Shown here one piece after another: positions 28,505 to 38,725 of a DNA stretch of 64,000 nt (its first letter is position 1; each line of letters starts with the position of its first letter). Location of the stretch: the NCBI GenBank assembly GCA_015066385.1, contig SVOJ01000011.1:1-64000 (forward strand). Reading direction: 5' to 3'. A program made the translations under genes and the position numbers. The notes below the pieces were generated by a model. It ran no database searches. It was not told the origin of the DNA and was given only the letters and a program-made list of their open reading frames with translations. This stretch comes from Oscillospiraceae bacterium (lineage in GTDB: Bacteria > Bacillota > Clostridia > Oscillospirales > Acutalibacteraceae).

Positions 28505-29503
28505 ATGATTCCCGAACCGCTTCGTACCGTTCTCACCCCCGGGTTCAAGGTTTTGTCCTTTATCACCAAACCCGTCTTCGGTGATTTTGCCGCTCCCTTG
28601 CGTGCGGAAGACCCCGAACATATCCGTTTTAATTTTGCCGCATTGGCAGACGTTCACGTGGACTGGCGAAGTTACCGTTGGCGCAGGCTCAGTACAGCCT
28701 TGCGGGATATGGAGCATTCCTATACCCCCATTGATGCACTTGTCACTTTGGGGGATACCACCGACCACGGTGAACCCGACCACTGGGAAATGGCAGAATG
28801 GATCTTTATGCACCACAAACCTGCCAAGGAACTCATTTTTGCCATCGGCAACCATGACACATGGACGCACGAAGAAGAAGCGGGCAGAAAGTTTCAGGAT
28901 CTGTTCATCGAATACTCCGAAAAGATCTGTAACCGCAAACTCGACAAGGTCTATTTTTACACCGAGGTCAAGGGATATCCCTTTGTGTCCCTCGGCAGTG
29001 AAAGCGACTGCCTGAATGCCGATATTTCCGACGAGCAACTCAAATGGTTTGAAGAAACCATGGAAAAAGCCGCCGCCACGGGCAAGCCTATTTTTGTGCT
29101 GTGCCATCAGGCACTCAATCAGACCCACGGTCTGCCCAGAACCTTTGACAGGAAAGAAGATTACAAGACCATGGACGAAGGCGGCATCGGGGATGCATCC
29201 GATAAAGTCAAAGCCATCATGAAAAAATACAAGAATGTGTTCTACATGAGCGGTCATTCCCACATGGGACTCAACGGCAAATACACGCAGAAAAAGAAAG
29301 GCTACTGCACCATTGAGCACGACGGCAGCCTGCACTTGTTCAATCTGCCCTGCTTCATGTTCTGGAATCACCACGGCATCAAGTGGTGCGGCCTCGGCAT
29401 GCAGTTTGAAGTGTATGACGACAAGGTCGTTGTCCGTCCCCGCAGTTATGCAAGCCGCCTGTGGTACTCCATGTACCGCCAGGAAATTGCGCTTGAAAAA
29501 TAA
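28505..29503 (+). CDS. Calcineurin-like metallophosphoesterase
   Basis: ALADVHVDW, LGDTTDHGE, IGNHDTW, LCHQALN, SGHSHMG motifs. Confidence 0.9.
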   Translation: MIPEPLRTVLTPGFKVLSFITKPVFGDFAAPLRAEDPEHIRFNFAALADVHVDWRSYRWRRLSTALRDMEHSYTPIDALVTLGDTTDHGEPDHWEMAEWIFMHHKPAKELIFAIGNHDTWTHEEEAGRKFQDLFIEYSEKICNRKLDKVYFYTEVKGYPFVSLGSESDCLNADISDEQLKWFEETMEKAAATGKPIFVLCHQALNQTHGLPRTFDRKEDYKTMDEGGIGDASDKVKAIMKKYKNVFYMSGHSHMGLNGKYTQKKKGYCTIEHDGSLHLFNLPCFMFWNHHGIKWCGLGMQFEVYDDKVVVRPRSYASRLWYSMYRQEIALEK

Positions 29504-29669
29504 CCTATCACACGCAGGGGGCAGGTTTGTCCCTTGCGTGCATTGTTTTAATCGGAATAAAACGCCGGATGAATTTGTGCAGCCAGTGTCTGCACAAATT
29601 CCGTGGTCTCATAATGCTGCAATTACGGACAAAGTAAAAACTTCCTAACAATGGGCTTGGTAAAAAATA

Positions 29670-30227
29670 ATGAAAAGAAAAATAAAGGACTATCTGTTTA
29701 CGGCTTTTATATTTCTGTTCGCCGTATGGTTATTGCTGACTGCATTTTACACCTACGGCAATCTGACCGAAGAGAATACGCAAAGCTGTTCTGTGGAAAT
29801 TATGAGTGCCGAAAAAGACCACACAAACAGAAAAACATGGCTCATTGTGCATACAGCCGATGGCGATGTGTTTTATTGCTTGGCATCTGCTTTGCCGAAA
29901 ACTGCCCGTGAGGCGATTGACCGAATGCTTGAAAATACGGTATTTCCTGCCTCAGCAACCGTTTCTTATACCACGCGGAAAAATTTGTTACCGACGAATT
30001 TTATAGAATTCACGGATTACAAACGGATGGTTTCTCTTTCGGTCAACGGCAATTGTGTAATCGGATTGGGGCATCATAATCAGTTCAACAGAAGCACTCG
30101 CATCGGTTTTGTGATTGCATCTGTTATATGTCTGTTGCCCGGTTTTGCTTTGGTTTTTCTGCAGTTGATTGCGGGCGGGTATATTGAACCTTGGACTTGG
30201 CATAAAAAACGGAGGAAAAGAAAATGA
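29670..30227 (+). CDS. Hypothetical membrane protein with two predicted TM segments
   Basis: 185-aa ORF, hydrophobic segments near N- and C-termini, basic C-terminus; stop overlaps the next start. Confidence 0.55.
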   Translation: MKRKIKDYLFTAFIFLFAVWLLLTAFYTYGNLTEENTQSCSVEIMSAEKDHTNRKTWLIVHTADGDVFYCLASALPKTAREAIDRMLENTVFPASATVSYTTRKNLLPTNFIEFTDYKRMVSLSVNGNCVIGLGHHNQFNRSTRIGFVIASVICLLPGFALVFLQLIAGGYIEPWTWHKKRRKRK

Positions 30228-30865
30228 CACGTGAAGAAGAAAAAATCTTTGCAGGGGAGTTGTTTTGCCCCGGCGATCCGGAACTGAAAGCTATCAAACT
30301 GCGCACGCATAATCTCAACCTCGATTACAATCGTTTATATGAGCACGAAACCGAAGAGCGCAACCGCATTCTGCACGAAATTCTCGGCGGAATCGGGGAA
30401 GGTACCTTTCTGCAAGGCCCCATTACATTCCACTATGGCAAGCATACCACCATCGGTAATCGCACATTCATCAATTTCAATTTCACCGTGCAGGATGATG
30501 CACTTGTTTCCATCGGTGACGACTGCAACTTCGGACCGAATTGCACCATCGTAACCCCCATGCACCCGATGCTGCCCGATGAACGCAAGGCCATGCTCGA
30601 CTGTGACGGCAATATCAAGCGGTTCTGTTATGCAAAGCCCGTGCATATCGGCAATGACTGCTGGTTCGGGGCGACTGTGACGGTCTGTCCCGGTGTCACA
30701 GTCGGCAATAATTGTGTGATCGGGGCGGGCAGCGTTGTCACCAAGGATATTCCCGACAACTGCTTTGCCGCAGGTGTGCCGTGCAGAGTCATCCGCGAAC
30801 TGACCGAAGCAGACAGCATGATTCACAAACCCGAAATCCTCGGGGATAATCAGGTGATAAAATAA
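30224..30865 (+). CDS. Sugar O-acetyltransferase (maltose/galactoside acetyltransferase family, LbH)
   Basis: N-terminal Mac domain (MTREEEKIFAGELFCPGDPEL) and hexapeptide repeats (IGNDCWFGATVTVCPGVTVGNNCVIGAGSVVTKDIP). Confidence 0.92.
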   Translation: MTREEEKIFAGELFCPGDPELKAIKLRTHNLNLDYNRLYEHETEERNRILHEILGGIGEGTFLQGPITFHYGKHTTIGNRTFINFNFTVQDDALVSIGDDCNFGPNCTIVTPMHPMLPDERKAMLDCDGNIKRFCYAKPVHIGNDCWFGATVTVCPGVTVGNNCVIGAGSVVTKDIPDNCFAAGVPCRVIRELTEADSMIHKPEILGDNQVIK

Positions 30866-30869
30866 AGCA

Positions 30870-30900
30870 ACAAAAAAGGGCTGTGTAAGCCCTTTTTCTT
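30870..30900. terminator. Bidirectional terminator between convergent genes
   Basis: AAAAAGGGCT-GTGTA-AGCCCTTTTT. Confidence 0.8.
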
Positions 30901-32840
30901 TATGTATTCACTTCGTCGGGCAGTTCGCGGTAGCGTTTTGCCTGTGTGCTGAACAGGTCGTAATATTTGCCCTTTGCCGCCATCAGTTCGGCATGGTTGC
31001 CTTCTTCAATCAGCACACCGTTGTCAATCACAAGAATTTTATCCGCCACCGTTGCACTCGACAGTCTGTGCGATACAAAAACGGTGGTTTTGTCCTTGCG
31101 CAGTGTGTCAAACTGATTGTAAATTTCCTGCTCGGCAATGGCATCCAAAGATGCGGTCGGTTCGTCTAAAATCAGAATGTCCGAATCGCTGTAAAATGCC
31201 CTTGCGATGCTCAGTTTCTGCCACTGCCCGATGGAAAGTTCAATGCCGTTGTCTTCAAAATACCGCATCAGCGGGGTGTCGTACGCATGCGGCAGGTTGG
31301 CAATGAACGCATCGGCACTGCTTTGTTCGGCGGCGGTTTTTATGTCTTCGTCCTGCATGGGCTTTTCAACCTGCCCGAAGCCGATATTCTCTTTGACCGT
31401 CACGGCATACTTGCCGAAGTCCTGAAAAATAATGCCGAACAGTTGATACAGTTTTTCCACATCATATTCGCGTATATCGTGCCCATCCAACAGGATTCTG
31501 CCTTCGGTGGGGTCATATAATCGGGTCAGTAACTTGATCAGCGTGGTTTTTCCCGCACCGTTCAGTCCGACCAGCACCACCGTGTCACCCGGTTCAAGTA
31601 CGCAACTCATGTTCTTTATCACGTCACGCTGTGTGCCGGGATAGCGGAACGAAACATTCTGCAATTCAATTCGGTGTCCCGTGTGCCGTTGCGGTGTCAG
31701 CGGGGTGTCTGTCAATGGTTTAATGCGCCGCTTTTCCTTCATAAAGGCAATCAGGTTATCAATAAACAATGTGCCTTCATACACCGTCGCCGTGGTGGAA
31801 ATAAAGCCTGCAATGCCCGTGGCAACGCTGTTGAGTGCACCCGTATACAGTGAATAATTGCCGATTTCAATTTCCCCCGCAAAGACCTGTTTTGCAATGA
31901 TAAGAAACAGCACGCAGTTTGCCGCACCCGACACAAAAGCAAGAGAAATATTCCATGCCCCTTCTTTGAGGAACAGTGTCTTGATGCCGGCAAAATAGCG
32001 TTTGAATACTTCGCGGTAGCGCTGTGTAAAGGTATCGGCAAGCCCGAACATACGGATTTCTTTTACCACATCTTTGTTGGTGACAATGTCCGAAAAATAG
32101 GACATCTGCCGGCGGTCTTTGGAGCGAAAACGCATATAGCGGAAATTTTTTCTGCGGTACACAAAATTCACAATCGCACCCGGCACGGACAAGGCAATCA
32201 CAAGCAGTGAAGCCCATCGCGGACGCACATTGGCGAGGATAATGAAGTACGAAACCAATGTGATAACGGTGCTGACAATTGAAAAAATGGAGCTGATGAT
32301 CTGCAGGGGACGGTGGTTGGCTTCGCGCACGGCATTTTCAAGTTTTGCATAAAAATCGGGCTTGTCAAAACTGGAAAGATCCAGTTCACGTGCCTTTTTC
32401 ATGATTTTTTCACGTACGTGGCTCGACACCAGTTCGCCTGCAATGTGGGTGATGGTATTGTTGATGTTGTTTGTCAGCGTAATGGCAAAAATGCACACAA
32501 ACTGCAACACAAGAAGCCCCACAACAGCACTCCACGTGCCGTCGGGCACGGTCGCACCGCTGACGGATATTGTGTAAGCCGATGTCAGTTCGTTGAGCAG
32601 CACCGAGCCTGCATAAGCCTGTGCAACGGGGAGAAGACCGCTGAACAGGGCAAGGATGACTTTTGCAATGAGGATCCACGGACGGGTTTCCCATACAAGG
32701 CGGAAAATATAGAACAACCGTGTGAAAAATTTGGAGAACAGCCGTTTGAGATATCCCGGAACTTCTTTTATATTTTTCGGTTTCGGCTCTTTGAGTTTAT
32801 CCAGTTCTGTCCACGGATGCGGTCCGAACGGAGGGGGCAT
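30900..32840 (-). CDS. ABC transporter, fused permease/ATPase
   Basis: Walker A LVGLNGAGKTTLIK, signature LSIGQWQ, Walker B ILILDEPTASLD, H-loop FVSHRLSS. Confidence 0.94.
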   Translation of the reverse strand: MPPPFGPHPWTELDKLKEPKPKNIKEVPGYLKRLFSKFFTRLFYIFRLVWETRPWILIAKVILALFSGLLPVAQAYAGSVLLNELTSAYTISVSGATVPDGTWSAVVGLLVLQFVCIFAITLTNNINNTITHIAGELVSSHVREKIMKKARELDLSSFDKPDFYAKLENAVREANHRPLQIISSIFSIVSTVITLVSYFIILANVRPRWASLLVIALSVPGAIVNFVYRRKNFRYMRFRSKDRRQMSYFSDIVTNKDVVKEIRMFGLADTFTQRYREVFKRYFAGIKTLFLKEGAWNISLAFVSGAANCVLFLIIAKQVFAGEIEIGNYSLYTGALNSVATGIAGFISTTATVYEGTLFIDNLIAFMKEKRRIKPLTDTPLTPQRHTGHRIELQNVSFRYPGTQRDVIKNMSCVLEPGDTVVLVGLNGAGKTTLIKLLTRLYDPTEGRILLDGHDIREYDVEKLYQLFGIIFQDFGKYAVTVKENIGFGQVEKPMQDEDIKTAAEQSSADAFIANLPHAYDTPLMRYFEDNGIELSIGQWQKLSIARAFYSDSDILILDEPTASLDAIAEQEIYNQFDTLRKDKTTVFVSHRLSSATVADKILVIDNGVLIEEGNHAELMAAKGKYYDLFSTQAKRYRELPDEVNT

Positions 32841-32859
32841 GAAAATCCCTTCTTTCCCT

Positions 32860-34005
32860 TTAGATCTTGATCAGATACAGAACAGAACGGAGAATATACT
32901 TGAAAACATTGGCAATTTTTGCAAAGAAAGCGCCGATGCCGCCGTCATAAATTTCATAGCCTTCGTCTGTCTGCAGGGTGAATTCGCCGTCTGCATAGGT
33001 GTACAGTTCGGTTGTGAATGTGCCTGTCGCTTCATGCAGAGTCAGTGTACGCACACCGTAAGGACCGAATTTTGCAAACTGACAACCGTAGGTCATACCC
33101 ATGGTGATGCCGTCCACTTCGCCCGTGTAGCCGCAGGTGTGTTCATGACCGAAAAATGCACCGATCACATTCTGTTCCTGCCAGAGTGCAAACTCATCGG
33201 TCTTTACGCCGGGGGCATGTGCAAATTCCGCATGGCCTGTGGCAAGGTTTTTATTCAGTCTGTAGGCGGTTGTGCCGTCTGCAAATGCACCGTCGTCCCA
33301 GGGTTTGCATTCTTCAAACAGATTGCCGATGTCATCGGTGGGAATGTGTTCAAAAACAATGCCGGGAACATCGCCCGTTTCATAGTTCTGCATCCACTGC
33401 ATCTGACTTTCGGAAAATCCCTTGCCGTTGTCAAGCATCCACAATCCGAATGCAGGGGTATCGGAATCGGATGAAAGAATGGGAATATATTGGTCGATTT
33501 TGCCTTCTGCATCCGTGCTTTCGTCGATTGTCAGGCAGTTGGGGAACTGTGCATAGATGGCAAGCCAGTCTTCGTTTGTAACGCCGCTGTTGTAGTCATT
33601 GTTTCCCTGCGTAACGGCATAGGGAATACCGCTTTCTTCGATGGGGGCAAAAATCTGTTCCACGGTTGCCTTGGTGTCGGCAAGTGCCGTTGCATAGTCC
33701 TTATTGCCGACCCCTTCCATGAGAGGCCTGTCGTCGCCCGTGAAGTCCACCACAGGACGGCTGTCTTCTACAATGTCACCTGTGATGACGATCAGATCGG
33801 GTTCGGTGGTTTCAATTGCTTTTTCGATAAATGTAATCAGTTCTTTTGCAATCTCTTTATCATCCTGCGGGTCGCTCAGTTGCAGAATGGTGAAGGTGCC
33901 GTCCTCTTTGAATCGAAGCTGTGTTTTTTCTTCTGCACCGACACTTATTCCGAGCAGACCGCACAGCAGGGTGCAAACAAGAAAAAGGGAGATTTGTTTT
34001 TTCAT
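32860..34005 (-). CDS. Secreted metallophosphoesterase with amphipathic C-terminal tail
   Basis: Signal peptide; LQLSDPQDD, VITGDIVED, VTQGNNDY, FFGHEHTCG; C-terminus GAFFAKIANVFKYILRSVLYLIKI. Confidence 0.87.
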   Translation of the reverse strand: MKKQISLFLVCTLLCGLLGISVGAEEKTQLRFKEDGTFTILQLSDPQDDKEIAKELITFIEKAIETTEPDLIVITGDIVEDSRPVVDFTGDDRPLMEGVGNKDYATALADTKATVEQIFAPIEESGIPYAVTQGNNDYNSGVTNEDWLAIYAQFPNCLTIDESTDAEGKIDQYIPILSSDSDTPAFGLWMLDNGKGFSESQMQWMQNYETGDVPGIVFEHIPTDDIGNLFEECKPWDDGAFADGTTAYRLNKNLATGHAEFAHAPGVKTDEFALWQEQNVIGAFFGHEHTCGYTGEVDGITMGMTYGCQFAKFGPYGVRTLTLHEATGTFTTELYTYADGEFTLQTDEGYEIYDGGIGAFFAKIANVFKYILRSVLYLIKI

Positions 34006-34158
34006 TTTCAGTTTCCTTTCTTTATTTACTTTAATGAAAATATTACCACCTTTTCTTCAGAAAATCAAGAAAAAGACACAATTTCCTGTTCCTATCCGCT
34101 GAAAAATATGGTATAATGCAATCAAGAATACTTCGCACAACAGAAAGGAGTCGGTTTT

Positions 34159-34665
34159 TTGCTTTGCCGACATTGTTCAAAAAAAGAAGCGACCACACAC
34201 ATCCGCAGCATCATCGGCGGTGAAACGGTCGAAACGCATCTTTGCGCGGAATGTGCCGCAGTATTAGGATACACGGATGTTTTTCCGTTGTTCGCGGCGG
34301 GATTTTCGGATTTTATGTTCGGTTCCCTGCGCAACGATGCCGCAGTCAGCAGTTTAAGCAGTAAAATCGTGCGCTGTGAAAATTGCGGTACATCCTTTGA
34401 AGAAATTGTAAACAGCGGTGCGCCGTCGTGCCCCGCCTGTTACCGTGTTTTTTATGATAAATTTTTGCCGACCGTGCAACGTATTCACGGAAAAACCGTA
34501 CACATCGGGAAAGTTGCGGGCGGTGCGGATGAAGAGGTCAAACGCGCCCACCGTATCAGCCTGCTGAAAGAACAACTCAACACCGCCATTGACGAACGCA
34601 ACTTTGAACTTGCCTCCCGTCTGCGGGATGAAATCAGGGAACTGGAGGCACGCAGAAATGGATGA
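34159..34665 (+). CDS. mcsA: McsA-like zinc-finger/UVR-motif protein (McsB activator)
   Basis: CRHC..C-x2-C and CENC...CPAC zinc ribbons, C-terminal UVR motif LKEQLNTAIDERNFELASRLRDEIRELE; TTG start; directly upstream of mcsB. Confidence 0.9.
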   Translation: MLCRHCSKKEATTHIRSIIGGETVETHLCAECAAVLGYTDVFPLFAAGFSDFMFGSLRNDAAVSSLSSKIVRCENCGTSFEEIVNSGAPSCPACYRVFYDKFLPTVQRIHGKTVHIGKVAGGADEEVKRAHRISLLKEQLNTAIDERNFELASRLRDEIRELEARRNG

Positions 34666-35674
34666 AATGAAAAAATGGTACACTGACACCGGTTCACACG
34701 GCGAAATTATTCTTGCCACGCGCGTGCGTACTTTTCGCAATTTTGCGGATATTCCGTTCCCCGCAAGACTTTCGGGCGAAGCGTTGCGCAAAATCAATCT
34801 TGCCGTCTGTGCGGTAGTGGAAAATTTTTCCGATTTTTCGCTGTATCCCGTCAATATGGAAGCACTGCTTGCGCATGAGGCGGTTGCCCTTGCGGAGCGG
34901 CATCTCATCAGCGCCGATTTTGCGGCAGCGCGTGACAACCGTATTTTGCTTTTAAGCAAGGATGAAAGCATCAGCGTGATGGTCAACGAACGCGATCATC
35001 TGCGTATGCAGGTGCTGTTCGGCGGTCTTTGCACAGAAAAGGCTTATGATTGTGCAAACCGTCTGGATGATGCCTTTGACGGTGCTTTTTCCTATGCGTT
35101 TGATGAAAAGTTGGGTTTTCTGACCCGCAATCCCGCCGATCTCGGAACCGCCATGCGTGCATCCGTCATTCTGCATCTGCCGGCTTTGTCTGCGCAGGGA
35201 TTCATGCTGCAGTTTGCGTCTTCCGCACCGAAACTCGGACTTTCCGTGCGCAGTCTGTACGGCGAGGGCGGTACGGCAAAGGGAGATTTGTATCAGCTGA
35301 CAAATACCGTCACCATGGGACTTTCCGAACGGGGTGCTTTGCAGAATCTGGAAGCCTTTGCCCTGCAACTGGAAACCCGTGAACGTGCGGCGGCAGAGCA
35401 ATATGTGAGTGACATTGCCGTGCAGGACCGCATCCGCCGCGCACAAGGGGTGCTTACCAATGCCATGTTGCTGCCGACCGATGAAATGCTTGAAGCCCTT
35501 TCACTGATTCGTCTGGGGGCGGTGTACGGGCAGATTGACATTCCCTTGCAGACCGTCAATGAACTGTTCGTTTCCATGCAGCCTGCAAACATCAACTGCA
35601 TGGCAGGTGCCGCACTCGGAAAATCCGACCGTGATGTTCTGCGCGCACAACTGGTCAGAGCAAGGTTGACATAA
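34658..35674 (+). CDS. mcsB: Protein arginine kinase McsB
   Basis: ILATRVRTFRNFADIPFP, NERDHLRMQVL, SVRSLYGEGG; ATG at 34658 overlaps the mcsA end. Confidence 0.94.
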   Translation: MDEMKKWYTDTGSHGEIILATRVRTFRNFADIPFPARLSGEALRKINLAVCAVVENFSDFSLYPVNMEALLAHEAVALAERHLISADFAAARDNRILLLSKDESISVMVNERDHLRMQVLFGGLCTEKAYDCANRLDDAFDGAFSYAFDEKLGFLTRNPADLGTAMRASVILHLPALSAQGFMLQFASSAPKLGLSVRSLYGEGGTAKGDLYQLTNTVTMGLSERGALQNLEAFALQLETRERAAAEQYVSDIAVQDRIRRAQGVLTNAMLLPTDEMLEALSLIRLGAVYGQIDIPLQTVNELFVSMQPANINCMAGAALGKSDRDVLRAQLVRARLT

Positions 35675-35786
35675 ATATTGCACAATTGCCATTCGCAGAT
35701 TTTTTTCTGCGGGCGGCTTTTTTTTGTCAAAAACCAAGCGGGCGGTCAATACTCATTTAGTAGTATTGTTTTCAGGGAGTGATACC

Positions 35787-38219
35787 GTGTATAAATTTAC
35801 GGGTTTTTCGGAAAAAGCCAACACCGCGCTGAACAATGCCGTTAATGCCGCGGAAGACATGGGACACACATATATCGGCAGTGAGCATATTCTGTTGGGA
35901 CTGATCAAAGACACGGGCAGTGTTGCCGCCGTGGTTCTGCATAACCGCCGCATTACCGTTCCGCGGGTAAAAGAACAGATACGCAGTGCCATCGGTATCG
36001 GCATGCCGACCAAACTGACGGGGGATGATTTCACCCCCAAAGCCAAACGCATTGTCGAAAGTGCTTTGCAGGCGGCACGAAGCAACGGGCAGACATTAAC
36101 GGGAACGGAACATCTGTTGTCTGCCATGCTTAAAGAGCCACAGTGTTTTGCCTGCCTTGTCATCAACCGTCTTGGTGTGCAGTGTGCAGATCTGCTGAAT
36201 GAACTCAACGGCACGCATGAGGGCGACCGTAATGCCGTGCAAAAAAGTGTGCGTAACCGCAATCAGCCGACCCTTGAGAAATACGGGCGCGATCTGACCG
36301 CCCTTGCGCGGCAGGGAAAGATTGATCCTGTCATCGGCAGGGAAAAAGAAATCGAGCGTATGACGGGTATTCTTTGCCGCAGAACCAAAAACAATCCCTG
36401 CCTGATCGGCGAACCCGGAGTCGGCAAAACCGCTGTCGCAGAGGGGCTTGCCTGCAAAATTGCCGACCGTGAAGTGCCTGAACTTTTATGCGACAAACGA
36501 CTGATTGCACTGGATCTGACCGGCATGGTGGCGGGGGCGAAATACCGCGGCGATTTTGAAGACCGCATCCGCAATGCCGTGGAAGAAGTGATGCAGGCGG
36601 GGAATATCATTTTGTTTATTGATGAACTGCACAACATTGTCGGTGCGGGCGCGGCAGAAGGCGCGGTGGATGCCGCCAATATCTTAAAACCCATGCTCGC
36701 AAGGGGCGAACTGCAGATTATCGGCGCAACCACGTTGGAAGAATATCGCAAAAACATTGAAAAGGATGCCGCGCTTGAACGGCGGTTTCAGCCCATTACG
36801 GTGGAAGAACCCACACCGCAACAGGCTGTGGAAATTCTGCGCGGGCTTCGTGATCGCTACGAAGCGCATCATCGCGTGCGCATTCCCGATGAAACCGTAT
36901 CGGCGGCGGTTGAATTGTCCGTTCGTTACATTGCAGACCGTTTTCTGCCCGATAAAGCAGTGGATTTAATGGATGAAGCGGCATCGCGTGTGCGTCTGCA
37001 TGCAAGCGATCTGCCCGAAAACCTGCGCAATCTTGAACAGCAACTGCATCATATCTGTGCCGAAAAAGCCGCCGCTGTCAATGCACAGGATTATGAACGG
37101 GCGGCAAGTCTGCGCGATGACGAAAAGGACCTGCAACGGCAACTCGTAGCCGAAAAAGGACGTTGGCACGAAAGCGAGGCAATCGCCCCCGACACGGTCA
37201 CATCCGAGGACATTGCACAGATCGTGTCCCTGTGGACGGGCATTCCCGTGCAACGCTTGAGTGTGGAAGAACAGGAAAAACTCATGCAATTGGAAACACA
37301 TCTGCACAGTTGTGTGTTCGGGCAGGAAAAGGCGGTCAATACGGTGTCTGCCGCCATCCGCAGAAGCCGTACGGGGCTTTGTGACCCTGCCCGTCCCGTC
37401 GGCTCGTTTCTGTTCTGCGGCCCGTCGGGTGTCGGCAAAACACAGCTTTGCAAAGCCCTTGCGGAGGTGCTGTTCGGGGATGAAAAAGCAATGATCCGTC
37501 TGGATATGTCCGAATACACCGAAAAGCATGCCGTGTCACGCATGGTCGGCTCACCCCCCGGTTATGTCGGCTTTGAAGACGGCGGGCAATTGACCGAACG
37601 AGTGCGCCGCAGACCGTTCTGCGTGGTGCTGTTTGATGAAATCGAAAAAGGGCATCCCGAAATTTACAATCTGTTGTTGCAGATCATGGAAGACGGTATT
37701 CTGACCGACACACACGGACGGACGGTTTCGTTTCGCAATGCAATTGTTATTATGACCAGCAACATCGGTGCCGAGCAGTTTGCCAACGGAGGCGGGATCG
37801 GCTTTGCCGAGCAGGACGGCAAAAATGCCGCCGCACAACGCGAACAGCATCTGCGCTCGCAACTGAAAAACAGTTTTCGTCCGGAATTTCTCAACCGTAT
37901 TGATGAGATCATTCTTTTTGAACCTCTCACCCGGGAGGACTGCATCGGCATTGTGCAGAAACTATTGAGCGAAGTGCAGGATCGCCTGCACGCAAAGCAG
38001 ATTGAATTGCATTTTGACAAATCGGTCAGCGAAGCCCTGTGCAATGAAGGCTTTGATGCACGCATCGGTGCAAGAAATCTTCGCCGCACAGTTGCAAAAC
38101 GCATCGAGGAACCCCTCAGTGAATGGTTTTTGCAGGGAAAATTGCAGGAGAATAAGCAATACCACTGCAGCATGAAAGAGGCTCGTTTGCAGATCAAAGA
38201 AATAAAAAGCAGGGTATGA
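35787..38219 (+). CDS. clpC: ClpC-type AAA+ ATPase
   Basis: Clp_N repeats, [18 protein letters not shown]-like middle region, [38 protein letters not shown] start at 35787 ([11 protein letters not shown]). Confidence 0.94.
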   Translation: MYKFTGFSEKANTALNNAVNAAEDMGHTYIGSEHILLGLIKDTGSVAAVVLHNRRITVPRVKEQIRSAIGIGMPTKLTGDDFTPKAKRIVESALQAARSNGQTLTGTEHLLSAMLKEPQCFACLVINRLGVQCADLLNELNGTHEGDRNAVQKSVRNRNQPTLEKYGRDLTALARQGKIDPVIGREKEIERMTGILCRRTKNNPCLIGEPGVGKTAVAEGLACKIADREVPELLCDKRLIALDLTGMVAGAKYRGDFEDRIRNAVEEVMQAGNIILFIDELHNIVGAGAAEGAVDAANILKPMLARGELQIIGATTLEEYRKNIEKDAALERRFQPITVEEPTPQQAVEILRGLRDRYEAHHRVRIPDETVSAAVELSVRYIADRFLPDKAVDLMDEAASRVRLHASDLPENLRNLEQQLHHICAEKAAAVNAQDYERAASLRDDEKDLQRQLVAEKGRWHESEAIAPDTVTSEDIAQIVSLWTGIPVQRLSVEEQEKLMQLETHLHSCVFGQEKAVNTVSAAIRRSRTGLCDPARPVGSFLFCGPSGVGKTQLCKALAEVLFGDEKAMIRLDMSEYTEKHAVSRMVGSPPGYVGFEDGGQLTERVRRRPFCVVLFDEIEKGHPEIYNLLLQIMEDGILTDTHGRTVSFRNAIVIMTSNIGAEQFANGGGIGFAEQDGKNAAAQREQHLRSQLKNSFRPEFLNRIDEIILFEPLTREDCIGIVQKLLSEVQDRLHAKQIELHFDKSVSEALCNEGFDARIGARNLRRTVAKRIEEPLSEWFLQGKLQENKQYHCSMKEARLQIKEIKSRV

Positions 38220-38224
38220 AGTAA

Positions 38225-38545
38225 ATAAATTACGGTTTATCTGTCTGTCTTTGGACAGACAGAAATGCAAAATGCAAGAATGCAAAATTAAAGGAATGGC
38301 ATTGCCATTTTAGAAGATGTAATTCATAATTTTTCAGTTTCAAATTTTAGTTTACACTGATTCTTTACAATCAAAGTCATATAAAATAATTAACACATGT
38401 TTAATGAATTGCAATTCGCATTTCTATTTGCAAATTTCTTCATATTCTATAATCGGAGCGTCAGCGACCCGATAATTTTGCATTTTGAATTTTGCATTTT
38501 GCATTTACGGTTTATCGGGCTAAAGCCCGATAAACCGTAATTTAT
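38225..38545. repeat. MITE-like element with perfect 17-bp terminal inverted repeats (321 bp)
   Basis: ATAAATTACGGTTTATC at 38225-38241 and its exact reverse complement at 38529-38545; internal hairpins and subterminal TGCAAAATGCAAAAT inverted repeats. Confidence 0.85.
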
Positions 38546-38644
38546 CCTTTTGCCAATTTTGTGAATGCAAATAAGCGGCTCATTTTTGTGAATGTGCCCA
38601 TAATTATTATATATATTTTGTTTATTTTGATTTTTATATATTTA

Positions 38645-38673
38645 TTGCAATCAATCGGCAGATGTGGTATGAT
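38645..38673 (+). promoter_or_regulatory. Sigma-A type promoter for the giant surface protein
   Basis: TTGCAA - 17 nt - TATGAT, ~52 nt upstream of the ATG at 38726. Confidence 0.6.
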
Positions 38674-38725
38674 TATTGTGTATAATTGTACGAAGACCTT
38701 TGTCTTCGGAAGGAGTGTTATTTTT

